Assembly (NCBI RefSeq): GCF_034059295.1
Contig: NZ_CP139142.1
Coordinates: 116,274-180,273, forward strand
Length of the DNA stretch: 64,000 bases
Direction: 5' to 3'
DNA from: Pseudomonas sp. HR96
Lineage (GTDB): Bacteria; Pseudomonadota; Gammaproteobacteria; Pseudomonadales; Pseudomonadaceae
Shown one piece after another: positions 35,267 to 43,357 of the stretch. The notes under the pieces were generated by a model. It saw only the letters and a program-made list of their open reading frames with translations. It did no database searches and had not been told where the DNA came from. Positions within the stretch are counted from its first letter, which is position 1; each line of letters starts with the position of its first letter. The position numbers and the translations under genes were made by a program.

Positions 35267-35515
35267 TCAGTCGTCATCAGGCACCGTCCAGAAGATCTGC
35301 AGATGTCCATCATCGCGGTGCGCCACCGTGACGTTGTCGGTCTCCCCCAGTTGCTCCAGCACCTCGTTCCAATCCTCGTCCAGATCACCCGGCAGGCACT
35401 CCAGCAGAGCCGCTTTGCTGCGCTGCGCGCCAGGGCTGTTGATGGCTCGCTGCAGGCGCATGCCCAACAGGGCGTAGCTTGTTAAAGGAGGTGGCGAGGT
35501 GGGCTTCTTTGCCAT
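35267..35515 (-). CDS. Small SOS-linked protein at the head of the umuDC operon
   Basis: An 82-residue acidic protein starting with a basic leader (MAKKPTSPPPLTSYALLG), then MRLQRAINSPGAQRSKAALL and ECLPGDLDEDWNEVLEQLGE. I do not recognise a domain. Its ATG lies 15 bp downstream of a perfect LexA box and it precedes umuD on the same strand by about 180 bp, so it is the first gene of the SOS transcript. A small regulatory role for the operon is possible but unproven. Confidence 0.6.
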   Translation of the reverse strand: MAKKPTSPPPLTSYALLGMRLQRAINSPGAQRSKAALLECLPGDLDEDWNEVLEQLGETDNVTVAHRDDGHLQIFWTVPDDD

Positions 35516-35529
35516 AAACGATTGCTCTA

Positions 35530-35549
35530 TACTGTTTATACAGCCAGTA
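35530..35549. promoter_or_regulatory. LexA (SOS) box
   Basis: TACTGTTTATACAGCCAGTA fits the TACTG-N10-CAGTA consensus exactly. It lies just upstream of the 82-residue gene and hence the umuDC operon. LexA bound here would block transcription until DNA damage. The kinase gene on the other side begins more than 300 bp away. Confidence 0.88.
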
Positions 35550-35852
35550 CTTTAGCGGAAGCATTGGTGGCTGGCATTCAGTTTTCGAAGCCTGGCTGCC
35601 GAACGGCTCTGCTGCGCAGTCTCCCGAACCACCCGAATGCCCGCCATGCAGGCCGTGGCCTTGCCGGACCGTACCGGGGTGGCCCAGATGAACCTCACTG
35701 AGGAAGTTATTATCGAAACCGAACCGGCCCAAACCCATAAGAGCGGAAGGCTTTTCGCTCCTCAGGATCGAGCAGGAAAAAGGCGGTTGCTAGCGCCGAA
35801 TGTGCAGCAAATGCTAGACTTGGCCCCTACCCCAGCTCCAGCAGAGGTCGTC

Positions 35853-37343
35853 ATGCCAGCTCAATCTGCTCCCGCCCAGCTGGAGTCGGTCTTCGCCTGT
35901 TCGGTCACCACGCCGGATACATCATCCGATATCACCTTGCTCCACGCGATCAGCGTTGAGTTGATCGGCGAACAACACCGAGAGGCCCTCTACGGCAAGA
36001 TCGTAGACGCGGCAGTGTCCATCACCGGTGCCCAGTTCGGTACAATGCAACTGCTCTGCCCTGAAGGACACCCATCAGGACACGGCGGCAAGCTTCAGCT
36101 TCTGTGCTCGCATGGATTGTCCCCGGAGGCAATCGACTTCTGGCAGTGGGTCAGCCCAACGGCCCATAGCAGTTGTACTAAGGCGCTCAAGTCGGGCAAG
36201 CGGGCCATCATTCCCGATTTCGAGGAATGGGCAGAGATCGCCGGGACCGAAGACCTGTTGGCTTTTCGCAGCACAGGTATACGATCGGCGCAGACCACAC
36301 CACTGCGCTCACGCTCTGGCCTGTTGTTAGGGATGCTCTCGACTCACTGGCGCGATGCGCATCATCCTTCCGAGCGGGACCTGAGGCTGCTGGATATCCT
36401 GGCGCGACAGGCAGCTGACCTGCTCGATCGTACAAGTGCTGAAGAAGCATTGCGCGCACGCGAGCAGGAACTTGAACGTACCTGTGCCACACTGCGTGAA
36501 ACTGAAGCGCAGTTGCGGCTGCTCAATGAAACACTCGAGCAGCAGGTGACGAGTCGTACGAACCTGCTTATGGAGTCGGAGGAGAGGCTGCGCCAGTCAC
36601 AAAAAATGGAAGCAGTGGGTCAGTTAACCGGGGGGCTGGCTCACGACTTCAATAACTTGCTCACAGGCATTTCAGGCTCTCTGGATTTGCTCAAAGTGCG
36701 CGTAGGCCAGGGCCGAGTGCTGGAGATCGACAAGTACGTGGCTATAGCACAGGGCTGCACCCGGCGCGCAGCGGCGCTAACGCAACGGCTGCTTGCGTTT
36801 TCGCGTCGTCAAACCCTGGAGCCGCTGCCCACCGACGTCAATACATTGATGTATGACATGGTCGATTTCGCTCGGCGTACGATAGGGCCTGGTATCCGGA
36901 TCGATGCTCATGGCGATTCGGACCTATGGCAGGCTTATGTCGATGCCAGCCAGCTTGAAAATGCACTGTTAAATCTCTGTATCAATGCCCGGGATGCCAT
37001 GCCGGATGGCGGTCGTATCACGCTCCACACAGCCAACAAGCAGATAGATGAACATGCGGCGCTGAGTGAAGACCTCGTCGAAGGCGAGTATCTGTGCATT
37101 TGTGTGAAGGACACCGGCGCGGGCATGACACCTGAAACCCTCGCTCACGTATTTGAGCCATTCTTTACGACCAAGCCGATTGGTCAGGGCACGGGACTTG
37201 GTCTTTCCATGGTCTATGGCTTTGCCAAGCAATCAGGCGGTCAGGTTCGCATCTGGTCGAGCGTGGGTGAAGGTACGACGGTCTGTATTTACCTGCCGCG
37301 GTATCAGGGGGAGATTGCCGAGTCTCTGGGTCAATCCAGCTGA
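35853..37343 (+). CDS. Sensor histidine kinase, GAF-coiled coil-HisKA-HATPase
   Basis: A 496-residue kinase. GAF domain at about 30-200 (VDAAVSITGAQFGTMQLLCP, TGIRSAQTTPLRSRSGLLLG), a coiled coil (about 205-250, EALRAREQELERTCATLRET), HisKA with the acceptor in GGLAHDFNNLLTGIS (about 267), and HATPase with LENALLNLCINARDAM, DTGAGMT and GTGLGLSMVYGFAKQSG. I prefer the ATG at 35853 with an AGAGG site; the frame is open back to 35637 with weaker starts at 35688 and 35637. The convergent receiver gene ends exactly where this gene ends, so they are probably partners. Confidence 0.82.
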   Translation: MPAQSAPAQLESVFACSVTTPDTSSDITLLHAISVELIGEQHREALYGKIVDAAVSITGAQFGTMQLLCPEGHPSGHGGKLQLLCSHGLSPEAIDFWQWVSPTAHSSCTKALKSGKRAIIPDFEEWAEIAGTEDLLAFRSTGIRSAQTTPLRSRSGLLLGMLSTHWRDAHHPSERDLRLLDILARQAADLLDRTSAEEALRAREQELERTCATLRETEAQLRLLNETLEQQVTSRTNLLMESEERLRQSQKMEAVGQLTGGLAHDFNNLLTGISGSLDLLKVRVGQGRVLEIDKYVAIAQGCTRRAAALTQRLLAFSRRQTLEPLPTDVNTLMYDMVDFARRTIGPGIRIDAHGDSDLWQAYVDASQLENALLNLCINARDAMPDGGRITLHTANKQIDEHAALSEDLVEGEYLCICVKDTGAGMTPETLAHVFEPFFTTKPIGQGTGLGLSMVYGFAKQSGGQVRIWSSVGEGTTVCIYLPRYQGEIAESLGQSS

Positions 37344-37703
37344 TCAATGTGAGGTCAGCTTTTGGCAGATCGCTTGCAGTTGATCCAAGCTGAACGGTTT
37401 GTTCAACCAATGCACGTGATGGTCATCCAACCTTTCGGCAGCAGCATGAAAGCCCGAGGCGACAACCACAGGGATCTGAGGTAGCAGATCGTGCAGCCTG
37501 TGGACCAGCTGAAGCCCGTCGATACTGCCAGGCATCCTCAAATCGGTAATCAGCAGATCCGCGTCAAAACCATTATGCTGAATATGATTCCAGGCAGAGT
37601 CCGCCTCACAGAATGCCTTGACCTTGTGGCCGTCCATCTCCAGGACTTCGACCATGATGGTCATTATGTCCTGCTCATCCTCGACAAGAATGATTGTGCT
37701 CAT
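37344..37703 (-). CDS. Stand-alone response regulator receiver
   Basis: A 119-residue receiver: IILVEDEQDIMTIMVEVLEM, Asp in LLITDLRMPGSIDG, Ser switch in VVVASGFHAAAERL, Lys in HWLNKPFSLDQLQ. The ATG at 37703 (MSTIILVED) is chosen over an upstream in-frame start. Tail-to-tail with the kinase at 35853 with no gap, the opposite of the operon layout of other pairs here. Confidence 0.83.
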   Translation of the reverse strand: MSTIILVEDEQDIMTIMVEVLEMDGHKVKAFCEADSAWNHIQHNGFDADLLITDLRMPGSIDGLQLVHRLHDLLPQIPVVVASGFHAAAERLDDHHVHWLNKPFSLDQLQAICQKLTSH

Positions 37704-38258
37704 GAGGTAATTCCTGTCGCGATGGTCAGACGTGCTTGAGGATGTCTGAGCGTTTGGGTGCATGTAACTTAACAGACATGTGAAGATGAAATTCTAGCGA
37801 TCGGTCCGATGAGCGGGGGAGGATAACTTGCTGTTTCCGAAAGGGACAGATGCGGCATCAGCGCATAGGGCGAGTGATACAACCCGGCATCCTGGGGAGC
37901 CTCCGCGCCCTGGTTACGTGCCGGTTTGAAAAAACCACCGTTTTGCCGAACCCGAATCAGTCGGGGGTTTGAGCCTGCTGCATGTGTGTTTGCGCTGATA
38001 CCGAAATGACCCAGTGGCCGGTGCCAAGCTGACCCAGCATTAATCGGTAAATATCCAGCATTGATAATGGCGCGCTGGATGGAAGCCTGGGTCAGAAAAA
38101 TTTCGAAAACTGGGTCAATTCTGCGCTGGCATTAACAATTCACGAAACGATTTGTGAACCGTTGAGACGATAAATGGGGCTGCAATCCGTCGTTTAGGGC
38201 AAGGCATATCCCCCCAGCAAGGGCATAATGCCATCACTCGACCGGCGAACCTATCCTA
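37704..38258. other. Intergenic region with insertion-sequence debris
   Basis: About 550 bp with no supported gene. It holds repeated TGACCCAG/CTGGGTCA motifs (near 38007, 38031, 38089 and 38109) of the kind found as multiple terminal repeats of IS21-type elements, including a segment repeated at 56939. The right end serves as promoter region for the gene at 38259. Confidence 0.5.
37994..38049. repeat. IS21-like terminal repeat remnant, copy A
   Basis: GCTGATACCGAAATGACCCA begins a 56-bp segment that is found again, with about ten differences, at 56939-56994. Both contain two spaced TGACCCAG-like motifs. No transposase gene is left at either place. Confidence 0.55.
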
Positions 38259-38534
38259 ATGAACACCTATGACGCTAGACATTTGCGCGTGATGAGCCTG
38301 ATCAAGGCCCAGCGATGGGTCGACATCGATGAGGGAGATATTCAAGAGCTACGCGTATTGATCGCGTGCAAGTACGTCGTTGTGACCAAGCGGACGGGGC
38401 AGATCCCCATGATCGAGGTTACCCCTGATGGACAGCACTATCATGCTCGTCTCGCTGAGCTTGAGTTGCGAAAAGCTGGACTGGAACCTTCCTTGATTGG
38501 CATCACGCCGCCTTCACATCAAGTGTCGGTGTAA
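38259..38534 (+). CDS. Small unknown protein, paralogue of 56078-56353
   Basis: A 91-residue soluble protein: NTYDARHLRVMSLIKAQRWV, DIQELRVLIACKYVVV, then EVTPDGQHYHARLAELEL. It shares with the 91-residue protein at 56078 the runs NTYD, KHLRV or RHLRV, RW, ELxVLIACKYV and DGxHYHxRL. The equal length supports both starts. The fold may be winged-helix-like, but no DNA-binding motif is certain. Function unknown. Confidence 0.65.
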   Translation: MNTYDARHLRVMSLIKAQRWVDIDEGDIQELRVLIACKYVVVTKRTGQIPMIEVTPDGQHYHARLAELELRKAGLEPSLIGITPPSHQVSV

Positions 38535-38701
38535 GCCAATCCCGAAACGCCTGCCTCACGACGCCCTCTAGACGCGATGGTTGATAGAAGGGGTTGGACC
38601 CGGTAGATTTCGCTGTGGCGCGACGGTCATCTCGTGTAGCAGCTCGTGACAGCTTGCTCACGGCTTCACCTGGTCGCCCTCCGAAGCGTCACGGTTTCGG
38701 A

Positions 38702-38731
38702 TGTAAAGCCCCGGTTTACCGGGGCTTTTTT
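38702..38731 (+). terminator. Rho-independent terminator
   Basis: AAAGCCCCGG, loop TTTA, CCGGGGCTTT, then further T residues on the plus strand. It ends plus-strand transcription from the small gene at 38259 or from a short RNA in 38570-38700. On the minus strand the same stem could serve the MvaU-like gene, though with a poorer T run. Confidence 0.8.
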
Positions 38732-38756
38732 GTGCCCAAGCGGCTGGAAAAATCGA

Positions 38757-39119
38757 TCACTGCAACCAGGACTCTACTTCGTCATGGCCGTGTTCAGCTT
38801 TCCACTGTTTCAGGACAGTGTGATTGCCACCCTTGGTCTCTACAGTTTCACCGCTATGCGGGTTCTTGTAGACCTTCACCTGGCGAGGCCGGCGCGTACC
38901 TTTGGGCTGCGGCTGCAGTGCACCTCGGTTCAAGGACTGAGGGTCAAGCGCCGCAATGATGTTTTTGAGGCTGAAATTGTATTCAGCCAGCAAGTCGCGC
39001 AGTTTGGTTTCGAACTCGACCTCGCGCTTGAGGCCTTCATCGTTCTTCATGTTCTCCAGCTCTGCCATTTGGCGAGCCAGTTCTTGTTCCAGGTGGCGGA
39101 ATTCAGCAAGACGGGACAT
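38757..39119 (-). CDS. MvaT/MvaU-family H-NS-like xenogeneic silencer
   Basis: A 120-residue nucleoid protein of the Pseudomonas MvaT/MvaU family, which binds AT-rich foreign DNA and silences it. The N-terminal coiled-coil oligomerisation half reads SRLAEFRHLEQELARQMAEL, NDEGLKREVEFETKLRDLLA. The C-terminal DNA-binding half has the family signature VKVYKNPHSGETVETKGGNH followed by TVLKQWKAEHG. The start and first helix are closer to MvaU than to MvaT. It may silence the AT-rich phosphoesterase pair. A truncated relative of this gene is found at 49947. Confidence 0.9.
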   Translation of the reverse strand: MSRLAEFRHLEQELARQMAELENMKNDEGLKREVEFETKLRDLLAEYNFSLKNIIAALDPQSLNRGALQPQPKGTRRPRQVKVYKNPHSGETVETKGGNHTVLKQWKAEHGHDEVESWLQ

Positions 39120-39215
39120 AAGACACCTCAGATAATAGAAAGCGTATTATAAGCGCGACTCGGCTGGATGGTGGTACAGCCTAATTGCCTCAGCTTTGCG
39201 CCGTAGACCTTTAGG

Positions 39216-39638
39216 TCAAGCCGCCCGAATTGATACCTCCACACTGAACCCTAAATTGTGGAGAGCGCTTTCTAGTGCATCCATTTTCGAGTGGTGCAAA
39301 AAGTCGAAAAGACGATCTACCTGCGGTCGAGCCACGCCCAGTCGGCGTGCAAGCTCGGCTTTACTAAGGCCGGACGCCAAGAAAGCGTTCCAAACCGCAA
39401 CCTTCATTGATACTTCGACGGGCAGCCGTATGAACGGTTGACCTGGAGCTGGGCGGCTCGCCGCAGGAATAGGTTGGTTCTCGTCTACGTACAACGAAAA
39501 CACGCTCTCCAGCCCGTCCCGCAATGAAACCATCGCTTCTGCCATGTTCTCGCCTGCTCCATAGGTACGTGGTGTATCAGGGCAGGTCAGCCAGAGGCCG
39601 TCAGAGTCATCGTGTACCTGGATCGGGTAGTCGTACAT
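39216..39638 (-). CDS. hicB: HicB antitoxin
   Basis: A 140-residue HicB. The N-terminal partly degraded RNase-H-like domain (MYDYPIQVHDDSDGLWLTCP; TYGAGENMAEAMVSLRDGLE) neutralises HicA. The C-terminal helix-turn-helix (GLSKAELARRLGVARPQVDR, LFDFLHHSKMDALESAL) binds the operon's operators for autorepression. It lies 32 bp downstream of hicA, with stop at 39216. Confidence 0.9.
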   Translation of the reverse strand: MYDYPIQVHDDSDGLWLTCPDTPRTYGAGENMAEAMVSLRDGLESVFSLYVDENQPIPAASRPAPGQPFIRLPVEVSMKVAVWNAFLASGLSKAELARRLGVARPQVDRLFDFLHHSKMDALESALHNLGFSVEVSIRAA

Positions 39639-39670
39639 GGGTCCTCACTTGAGCGAAGGTTAGTAGAGCC

Positions 39671-39853
39671 TCAATCCTTGAGGCCCAGGTCTTTCAATAT
39701 TTGTTTCCGCGTTCCTTCGGCTATTTCCTTGCCCCCGTGGTCAGCGAAAATTGAGGATCTTCCATTCAATGAAACCTTGAAATGGCTGCCTTTGGCGTTC
39801 CTGAATGTTACGCCTTGGGCCCTCAACCAACGTCGAAACTCGCTACATTTCAT
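39671..39853 (-). CDS. hicA: HicA toxin (mRNA interferase)
   Basis: A 60-residue HicA with a double-stranded-RNA-binding-like fold that cleaves mRNA when free. Features: MKCSEFRRWLRAQGVTFRNA, the catalytic His in KGSHFKVSLNG, and DHGGKEIAEGTRKQILKDLG. It precedes hicB on the same strand, the usual order. ATG at 39853. The key His and surrounding residues are present, so it should be active. Confidence 0.92.
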   Translation of the reverse strand: MKCSEFRRWLRAQGVTFRNAKGSHFKVSLNGRSSIFADHGGKEIAEGTRKQILKDLGLKD

Positions 39854-39888
39854 TGGTTTCCCTTAGAGCGTTTCGACGAAGCTATTAT

Positions 39889-39924
39889 GCATCAGATCTG
39901 ATGCAGATGCAACAGATGTGATGC
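39889..39924. promoter_or_regulatory. Probable HicB operators (two palindromes)
   Basis: GCATCAGATCTGATGC (39889-39904) is a perfect 16-bp palindrome. GCAACAGATGTGATGC (39909-39924) is an imperfect second copy, 20 bp further, that is two helical turns. They lie 36-70 bp upstream of hicA, where the HicB HTH would bind. Confidence 0.72.
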
Positions 39925-39993
39925 GGAAATAAAATTATTTTAAGGATTTCGGACGTCTTTCGTAGGGTCGACAAGACGATTCAAAGGAAAGGA

Positions 39994-40323
39994 CTACGCT
40001 TTCCTCAAACTGAGGAAATAAACGACCAACAAGATCGGCGCCATAACCAAAGCCACGGTAAAGATGATCGTGGTCCAGATAGAAAAAACGGTTAACGGCG
40101 AGCAATTTGGGCAGGCGCCTACAGGGTAGCCACCGATGACTGTCCAGGCGGCATAAAGAGCAGGAATCAGCACCAGGAATACCAGTGCACCGGCCTGTGC
40201 GATGAATACGCTAATTTGCTTGGCTTGGGCTAGAGGCAGGCGAGAACACCGATAGCCCAGCCATACTGCCGCTGCAACTGATACCCAATCGACAATCGCG
40301 AACACTGCAAGCGACGTCTGCAT
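39994..40323 (-). CDS. Small membrane protein of unknown function
   Basis: A 109-residue protein with three or more hydrophobic segments (SLAVFAIVDWVSVAAAVWLG, AGALVFLVLIPALYAAW, TVALVMAPILLVVYFLSL) and a central CPNC pair in VGACPNCSPL. The ATG at 40323 (MQTSLAVF) has a strong GGAGGGG site and replaces a longer open frame. It lies 13 bp behind the gene at 40337, so they are probably co-transcribed. Confidence 0.6.
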   Translation of the reverse strand: MQTSLAVFAIVDWVSVAAAVWLGYRCSRLPLAQAKQISVFIAQAGALVFLVLIPALYAAWTVIGGYPVGACPNCSPLTVFSIWTTIIFTVALVMAPILLVVYFLSLRKA

Positions 40324-40336
40324 AAGGCCCCTCCGG

Positions 40337-40702
40337 TCACAAGACTTCAGCGACGATGAATTGGGATTGGGTCTCGAAAAGCCCCACAACAATTTCGCTA
40401 TCGACGCGAGCCAGTTCGTAAGCATCAATGAAATGCTCGAACAGACGAGCTAGACCTGGATTTTTGGTCCAGGACCTGGATGTCGCGAAGGCTGTACTCT
40501 TGAACTCTGCCAAAAACTCATCGCTCTCGACGATATGGATAATGTAGCCATGGAATTGAGCATCCTGTGGTAGGCCTAGCTCCTCGCGGAGCTCGTTCAA
40601 GTCCCGGCGTTCAAGGCCAAGCGCTTCAGCTGCCTCACGTTTTTGGTTGAGGGTCTGAGCCATACGCTCAGCACGGTTTCCTCGTTGCTTCGCTTGTCCC
40701 AT
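40337..40702 (-). CDS. Conserved small protein, 121 residues
   Basis: Starts with the recognisable stretch MGQAKQRGNRAERMAQTLNQ, common to small Pseudomonas and enterobacterial proteins of unknown role. It continues with LERRDLNELREELGLP, a beta segment FHGYIIHIVESDEF and ARLFEHFIDAYELARVDSEI. Soluble. ATG at 40702 after AGCTAATGGG-type sequence on the complementary strand; the frame is open 11 codons further up. Confidence 0.6.
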   Translation of the reverse strand: MGQAKQRGNRAERMAQTLNQKREAAEALGLERRDLNELREELGLPQDAQFHGYIIHIVESDEFLAEFKSTAFATSRSWTKNPGLARLFEHFIDAYELARVDSEIVVGLFETQSQFIVAEVL

Positions 40703-40795
40703 TAGCTTCTCCTGGGGTTGGGGTAGCATTGGCATCCAAAACGAACATATCGCCTGATTAGTTCGGTGCTGCCATTATGGTTAGCTTTTCTTGAC

Positions 40796-41029
40796 TTATG
40801 CTTGACGCGCGAGCTGCAAGCCTTTCGGCGTTAGCACACCTTCATAGACTTGCCTGAAACGAATGTTACCAGCTGTCATTAAAGTGATCGAGTAACAGCT
40901 CAAACCTTGATCAAACAATCGCTTCAAGCCATCAGCATTGGTTTCAACGAACGATCGTTCGAGTGTCTGATTCGCTTCATGCAGTTTCAACAGTTCAGCG
41001 AGCAAGTTATCGGTCAGCATAATAGACAT
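40796..41029 (-). CDS. Hypothetical protein, 77 residues
   Basis: Not recognised. Starts with a leucine-rich helix (SIMLTDNLLAELLKLHEANQ) and ends YEGVLTPKGLQLARQA. LTPKGLQL resembles a winged-helix end, but no firm motif is visible. It lies in a run of small minus-strand genes of unknown role. Confidence 0.48.
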   Translation of the reverse strand: MSIMLTDNLLAELLKLHEANQTLERSFVETNADGLKRLFDQGLSCYSITLMTAGNIRFRQVYEGVLTPKGLQLARQA

Positions 41030-41201
41030 CCTTCAATGGGCTGTCATGTAAAAATGCTGCGAAAGGGTCGACGAAATCAAGCGGATTCGCGTAAATATTT
41101 ATCTGAGGGTCCGCGGAATTTGCAATAAACCACGCCAAGAATTCTGCTGGAATACGCAAGTTCGAAACCTGGAGTGCAAAAGCATGCGGGTGGGGAATGC
41201 G

Positions 41202-41570
41202 TTAGTGCCTAGACAGGCCTGCGCCGATGCGCCGCCCCTTGGGCTCGCGGGGCTTCTCACCACGATCGGCCACACAACGCTCCAGCTGGCCAAGCAGAAA
41301 ATCATGGTCCGTACTGTGCAGTGCTCCAAGCTCCACCGCCTTGAGGAGCAACGCGGAAAAATGGCTGTGCCACGCCTGGTTCTGCGACAGTGCCACTTCT
41401 AGCAGATGATCCAGCCGTTTGACCAGGGCCACACGGGAGCGGCCATCCAGTCGATCTTTGCACACGTAGAAGAAATAGCGCACGCGCTGAGGGTAGAGGA
41501 CATACCGGTCAGCCATCATGGCCAACATGGATTCCTGCGCGTTGCTGGTCATCGGGGTCATGTTCATCAT
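41202..41570 (-). CDS. Hypothetical protein, 122 residues
   Basis: Not recognised. Helical, basic, with VLYPQRVRYFFYVCKDRLDG, ALVKRLDHLLEVALSQNQAW and LLGQLERCVADRG. Several Met residues near the start leave the initiation site open (41570, 41555 or later). No membrane segment, no known motif. Confidence 0.48.
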   Translation of the reverse strand: MMNMTPMTSNAQESMLAMMADRYVLYPQRVRYFFYVCKDRLDGRSRVALVKRLDHLLEVALSQNQAWHSHFSALLLKAVELGALHSTDHDFLLGQLERCVADRGEKPREPKGRRIGAGLSRH

Positions 41571-41775
41571 CCTGGACTCAATGAAGATGGGAGGGCTCGA
41601 CTTGCGACAGATCGCGTTCCAAAGGCGATATCTCCCGAGCTAACCACTTTCGCCAAATGGTGGAATCATACCCACCTGTTCAGCGATGTAGACACACTGC
41701 AAATCGCGATAGGCAGGATGTTATAGAGCGCATCGACCTGCATATGGATAGGAATGCGCAAAAAGGTGACCGCGA

Positions 41776-42003
41776 TCAGTCGTTGTGCCAGCCCAGCCTG
41801 GCGCCATTTTCTAAGAGCCTTCGCAGCTCGCGATTTGGATACTGATTTTTTGGTGTCCAGGCGGGACACTGAAGGTTGTGCATGAAAGGCCGGCGCATCT
41901 GCCACTCTTCCTGGGTAGCTCCGCAGGACCTGCAGCGAATGGTGCCGTTTTCAACCGACCACAGACACTTCCACCGCTCCAGGGGAAGGTAGGGAATGCT
42001 CAT
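41776..42003 (-). CDS. CCHC zinc-finger-like small protein
   Basis: A 75-residue protein: SIPYLPLERWKCLWSVENGT, then CRSCGATQEEWQMRRPFMH followed by NLQC and QYPNRELRRLL. C-x2-C-x14-H-x3-C is a good metal-binding spacing and is shared exactly with 16180-16409 and 53008-53274, together with ERW at the front and a Q-x-P... tail. Its ATG overlaps the stop of a truncated upstream frame as ATGA, so it was translationally coupled to a gene that the IS481 element has cut. Function unknown; nucleic-acid or protein binding is plausible. Confidence 0.65.
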   Translation of the reverse strand: MSIPYLPLERWKCLWSVENGTIRCRSCGATQEEWQMRRPFMHNLQCPAWTPKNQYPNRELRRLLENGARLGWHND

Positions 42004-42089
42004 TCTCTCACCTGCAGGACTTCAATGGGCAGATGGCCATTCTGCTCCTCGACTCTCAAGCCCGTAAACAGGGTCCAAAACGCATGCCT
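42000..42089 (-). pseudogene. 3' stub of the gene coupled to the zinc-finger gene
   Basis: The minus strand is open for 30 codons and reads RHAFWTLFTGLRVEEQNGHL then PIEVLQVRE and TGA, overlapping the ATG of the zinc-finger gene by ATGA. It is closed upstream by TGA at 42090 and lies 11 bp from the IS481 end, so the gene body is lost. Confidence 0.4.
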
Positions 42090-42100
42090 TCACCGAAGGC

Positions 42101-43357
42101 TGTACGGACCGGACACATCGTGGACACCTGTGCGGAGACATGGTTGACGCATTATCAAGTGTAGTCGGGCTGGTCGATATCGATTGTCCGCAGCAGGTGA
42201 TGACAGAAATACACGTCAAACATGCTCTCGCCCCTCACGCTGGGGCGTATGGCCACATGCTTGCCCAGCAACCCTTTGGCGATGCTGAAGTAACGCTTCC
42301 TGAATCGGAATCGGCTGCTATAAACCTTCGCCAGGACGTCGTCTTGCCCGTACTCGAATTCCGCTAAAACCTTCGGATATGCCCAAGGGCTGGTTCGATA
42401 CCGCTGCATGGGGACTTTGTTTTCCAGCGCCTGATGCGGCCGCTGAAGGTTATAAACATCGCGCCAGCGATCAAATGCCGATTGCGCTTCCTTAAACGTC
42501 GAGAACAGGTGCCCATCCAATACTTCCGCCTTGAACGAGCGGTGAAATCGCTCGATCTTGCCGTTGGTTTGAGGATGATAAGGGCGACTGAAGCTGATGC
42601 GAATTCCTAGTTGAATCAACCAGATACTTAATTCTGTTATCTCTCCGGGATTTCGCGGCGAGCCCCATGGCGCACCGTTATCGACGTTGATTCGAGCTGG
42701 CAGACCATAACGTTCGAACACCTCGATCATCTTCTCTTTGACGGTGGGTCCTCGCTCGTTGTCGCAAGCTTGAATGGCCAGGTTGAAACGAGAATGATCA
42801 TCCAGCATGGTCAGTGGATGGCAACGACCTTGTTGCGTTGCAAAGTGCCCTTTGAAGTCCATCTGCCAAAGATCATTCGGCGCATCGTGCTCGAAGCGCA
42901 GTTTGGCTTCGTGTTCCTTCGCAGCAGGCTCGATCAGTCCATGGCGATGCAGGACGCTGGTTACAGTGCTGGGGGCGATCTGTTTGTTCAGGACATTGCT
43001 GATGGTGCGTCCACCCCAGGCGGGATGTGCTTTGCGCAGAGCAATCACTTGAGCTTGCAGTTGGGTATCGGTCAGCTTCGGGCTGGTCGCAGGCTTGCGA
43101 GACCTCTCCTCAAGCCCTGCCTGGCCTAGCGCTTCGTAGCGCCCTAGCCATTTATAGGCCGTCTGCGGACTGATCCCGAATCGTCGACACAGCTCTCTTT
43201 TATTACTGCCGGGTAGCCGCGCCAAGGCTATGAACTCTTCTTTCAGACTCATGGCATCTCTCGTGTTCCAGGTCATGGTGGGATTCCGGCGAAGTGGCTC
43301 GCTGGAAGTGTCCACCATGTCCCCGCACACCCGTCAACCATGTGTCCGGTCCGTACA
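42101..43357 (-). mobile_element. IS481-family insertion sequence
   Basis: A 1257-bp element bounded by inverted repeats. The left end begins TGTACGGACCGGACACATCG at 42101; the complement of the right end begins TGTACGGACCGGACACATGG at 43357. Similarity continues inward (TGTGCGG, GACATGGT). One transposase gene. Flanking bases (AAGGC and ATTGT) are not a direct repeat, so either no duplication was made or one side has been rearranged. It is inserted at the 3' end of the hybrid kinase gene. Confidence 0.9.
42155..43276 (-). CDS. IS481-family transposase
   Basis: A 373-residue DDE transposase. N-terminal helix-turn-helix (SLKEEFIALARLPGSNKREL, CRRFGISPQTAYKWL), a second HTH, then the rve core with D in DLWQMDFKGHFATQQGRC, D in INVDNGAPWGSPRNPG and E in QTNGKIERFHRSFKAEVL. 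The start is taken at ATG 43276 (MTWNTRDAMSLKEEF); 43252 (MSLKEEF) is possible. Complete, probably functional. Confidence 0.9.
   Translation of the reverse strand: MTWNTRDAMSLKEEFIALARLPGSNKRELCRRFGISPQTAYKWLGRYEALGQAGLEERSRKPATSPKLTDTQLQAQVIALRKAHPAWGGRTISNVLNKQIAPSTVTSVLHRHGLIEPAAKEHEAKLRFEHDAPNDLWQMDFKGHFATQQGRCHPLTMLDDHSRFNLAIQACDNERGPTVKEKMIEVFERYGLPARINVDNGAPWGSPRNPGEITELSIWLIQLGIRISFSRPYHPQTNGKIERFHRSFKAEVLDGHLFSTFKEAQSAFDRWRDVYNLQRPHQALENKVPMQRYRTSPWAYPKVLAEFEYGQDDVLAKVYSSRFRFRKRYFSIAKGLLGKHVAIRPSVRGESMFDVYFCHHLLRTIDIDQPDYT

Noticed and set aside
35533..35544. CTGTTTATACAG as a separate LexA site
   Set aside because: It is only 12 bp, with four bases between the arms. It is the inner part of the longer TACTG-N10-CAGTA box, which fits the consensus.
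38570..38701. Small RNA ending at the terminator 38702-38731
   Set aside because: A strong terminator exists, but I could not point to a promoter or conserved structure, and the terminator may simply serve the gene at 38259.
42770..43129. 119-codon open frame opposite the IS481 transposase
   Set aside because: Antisense shadow of the transposase; no ribosome site or motif.
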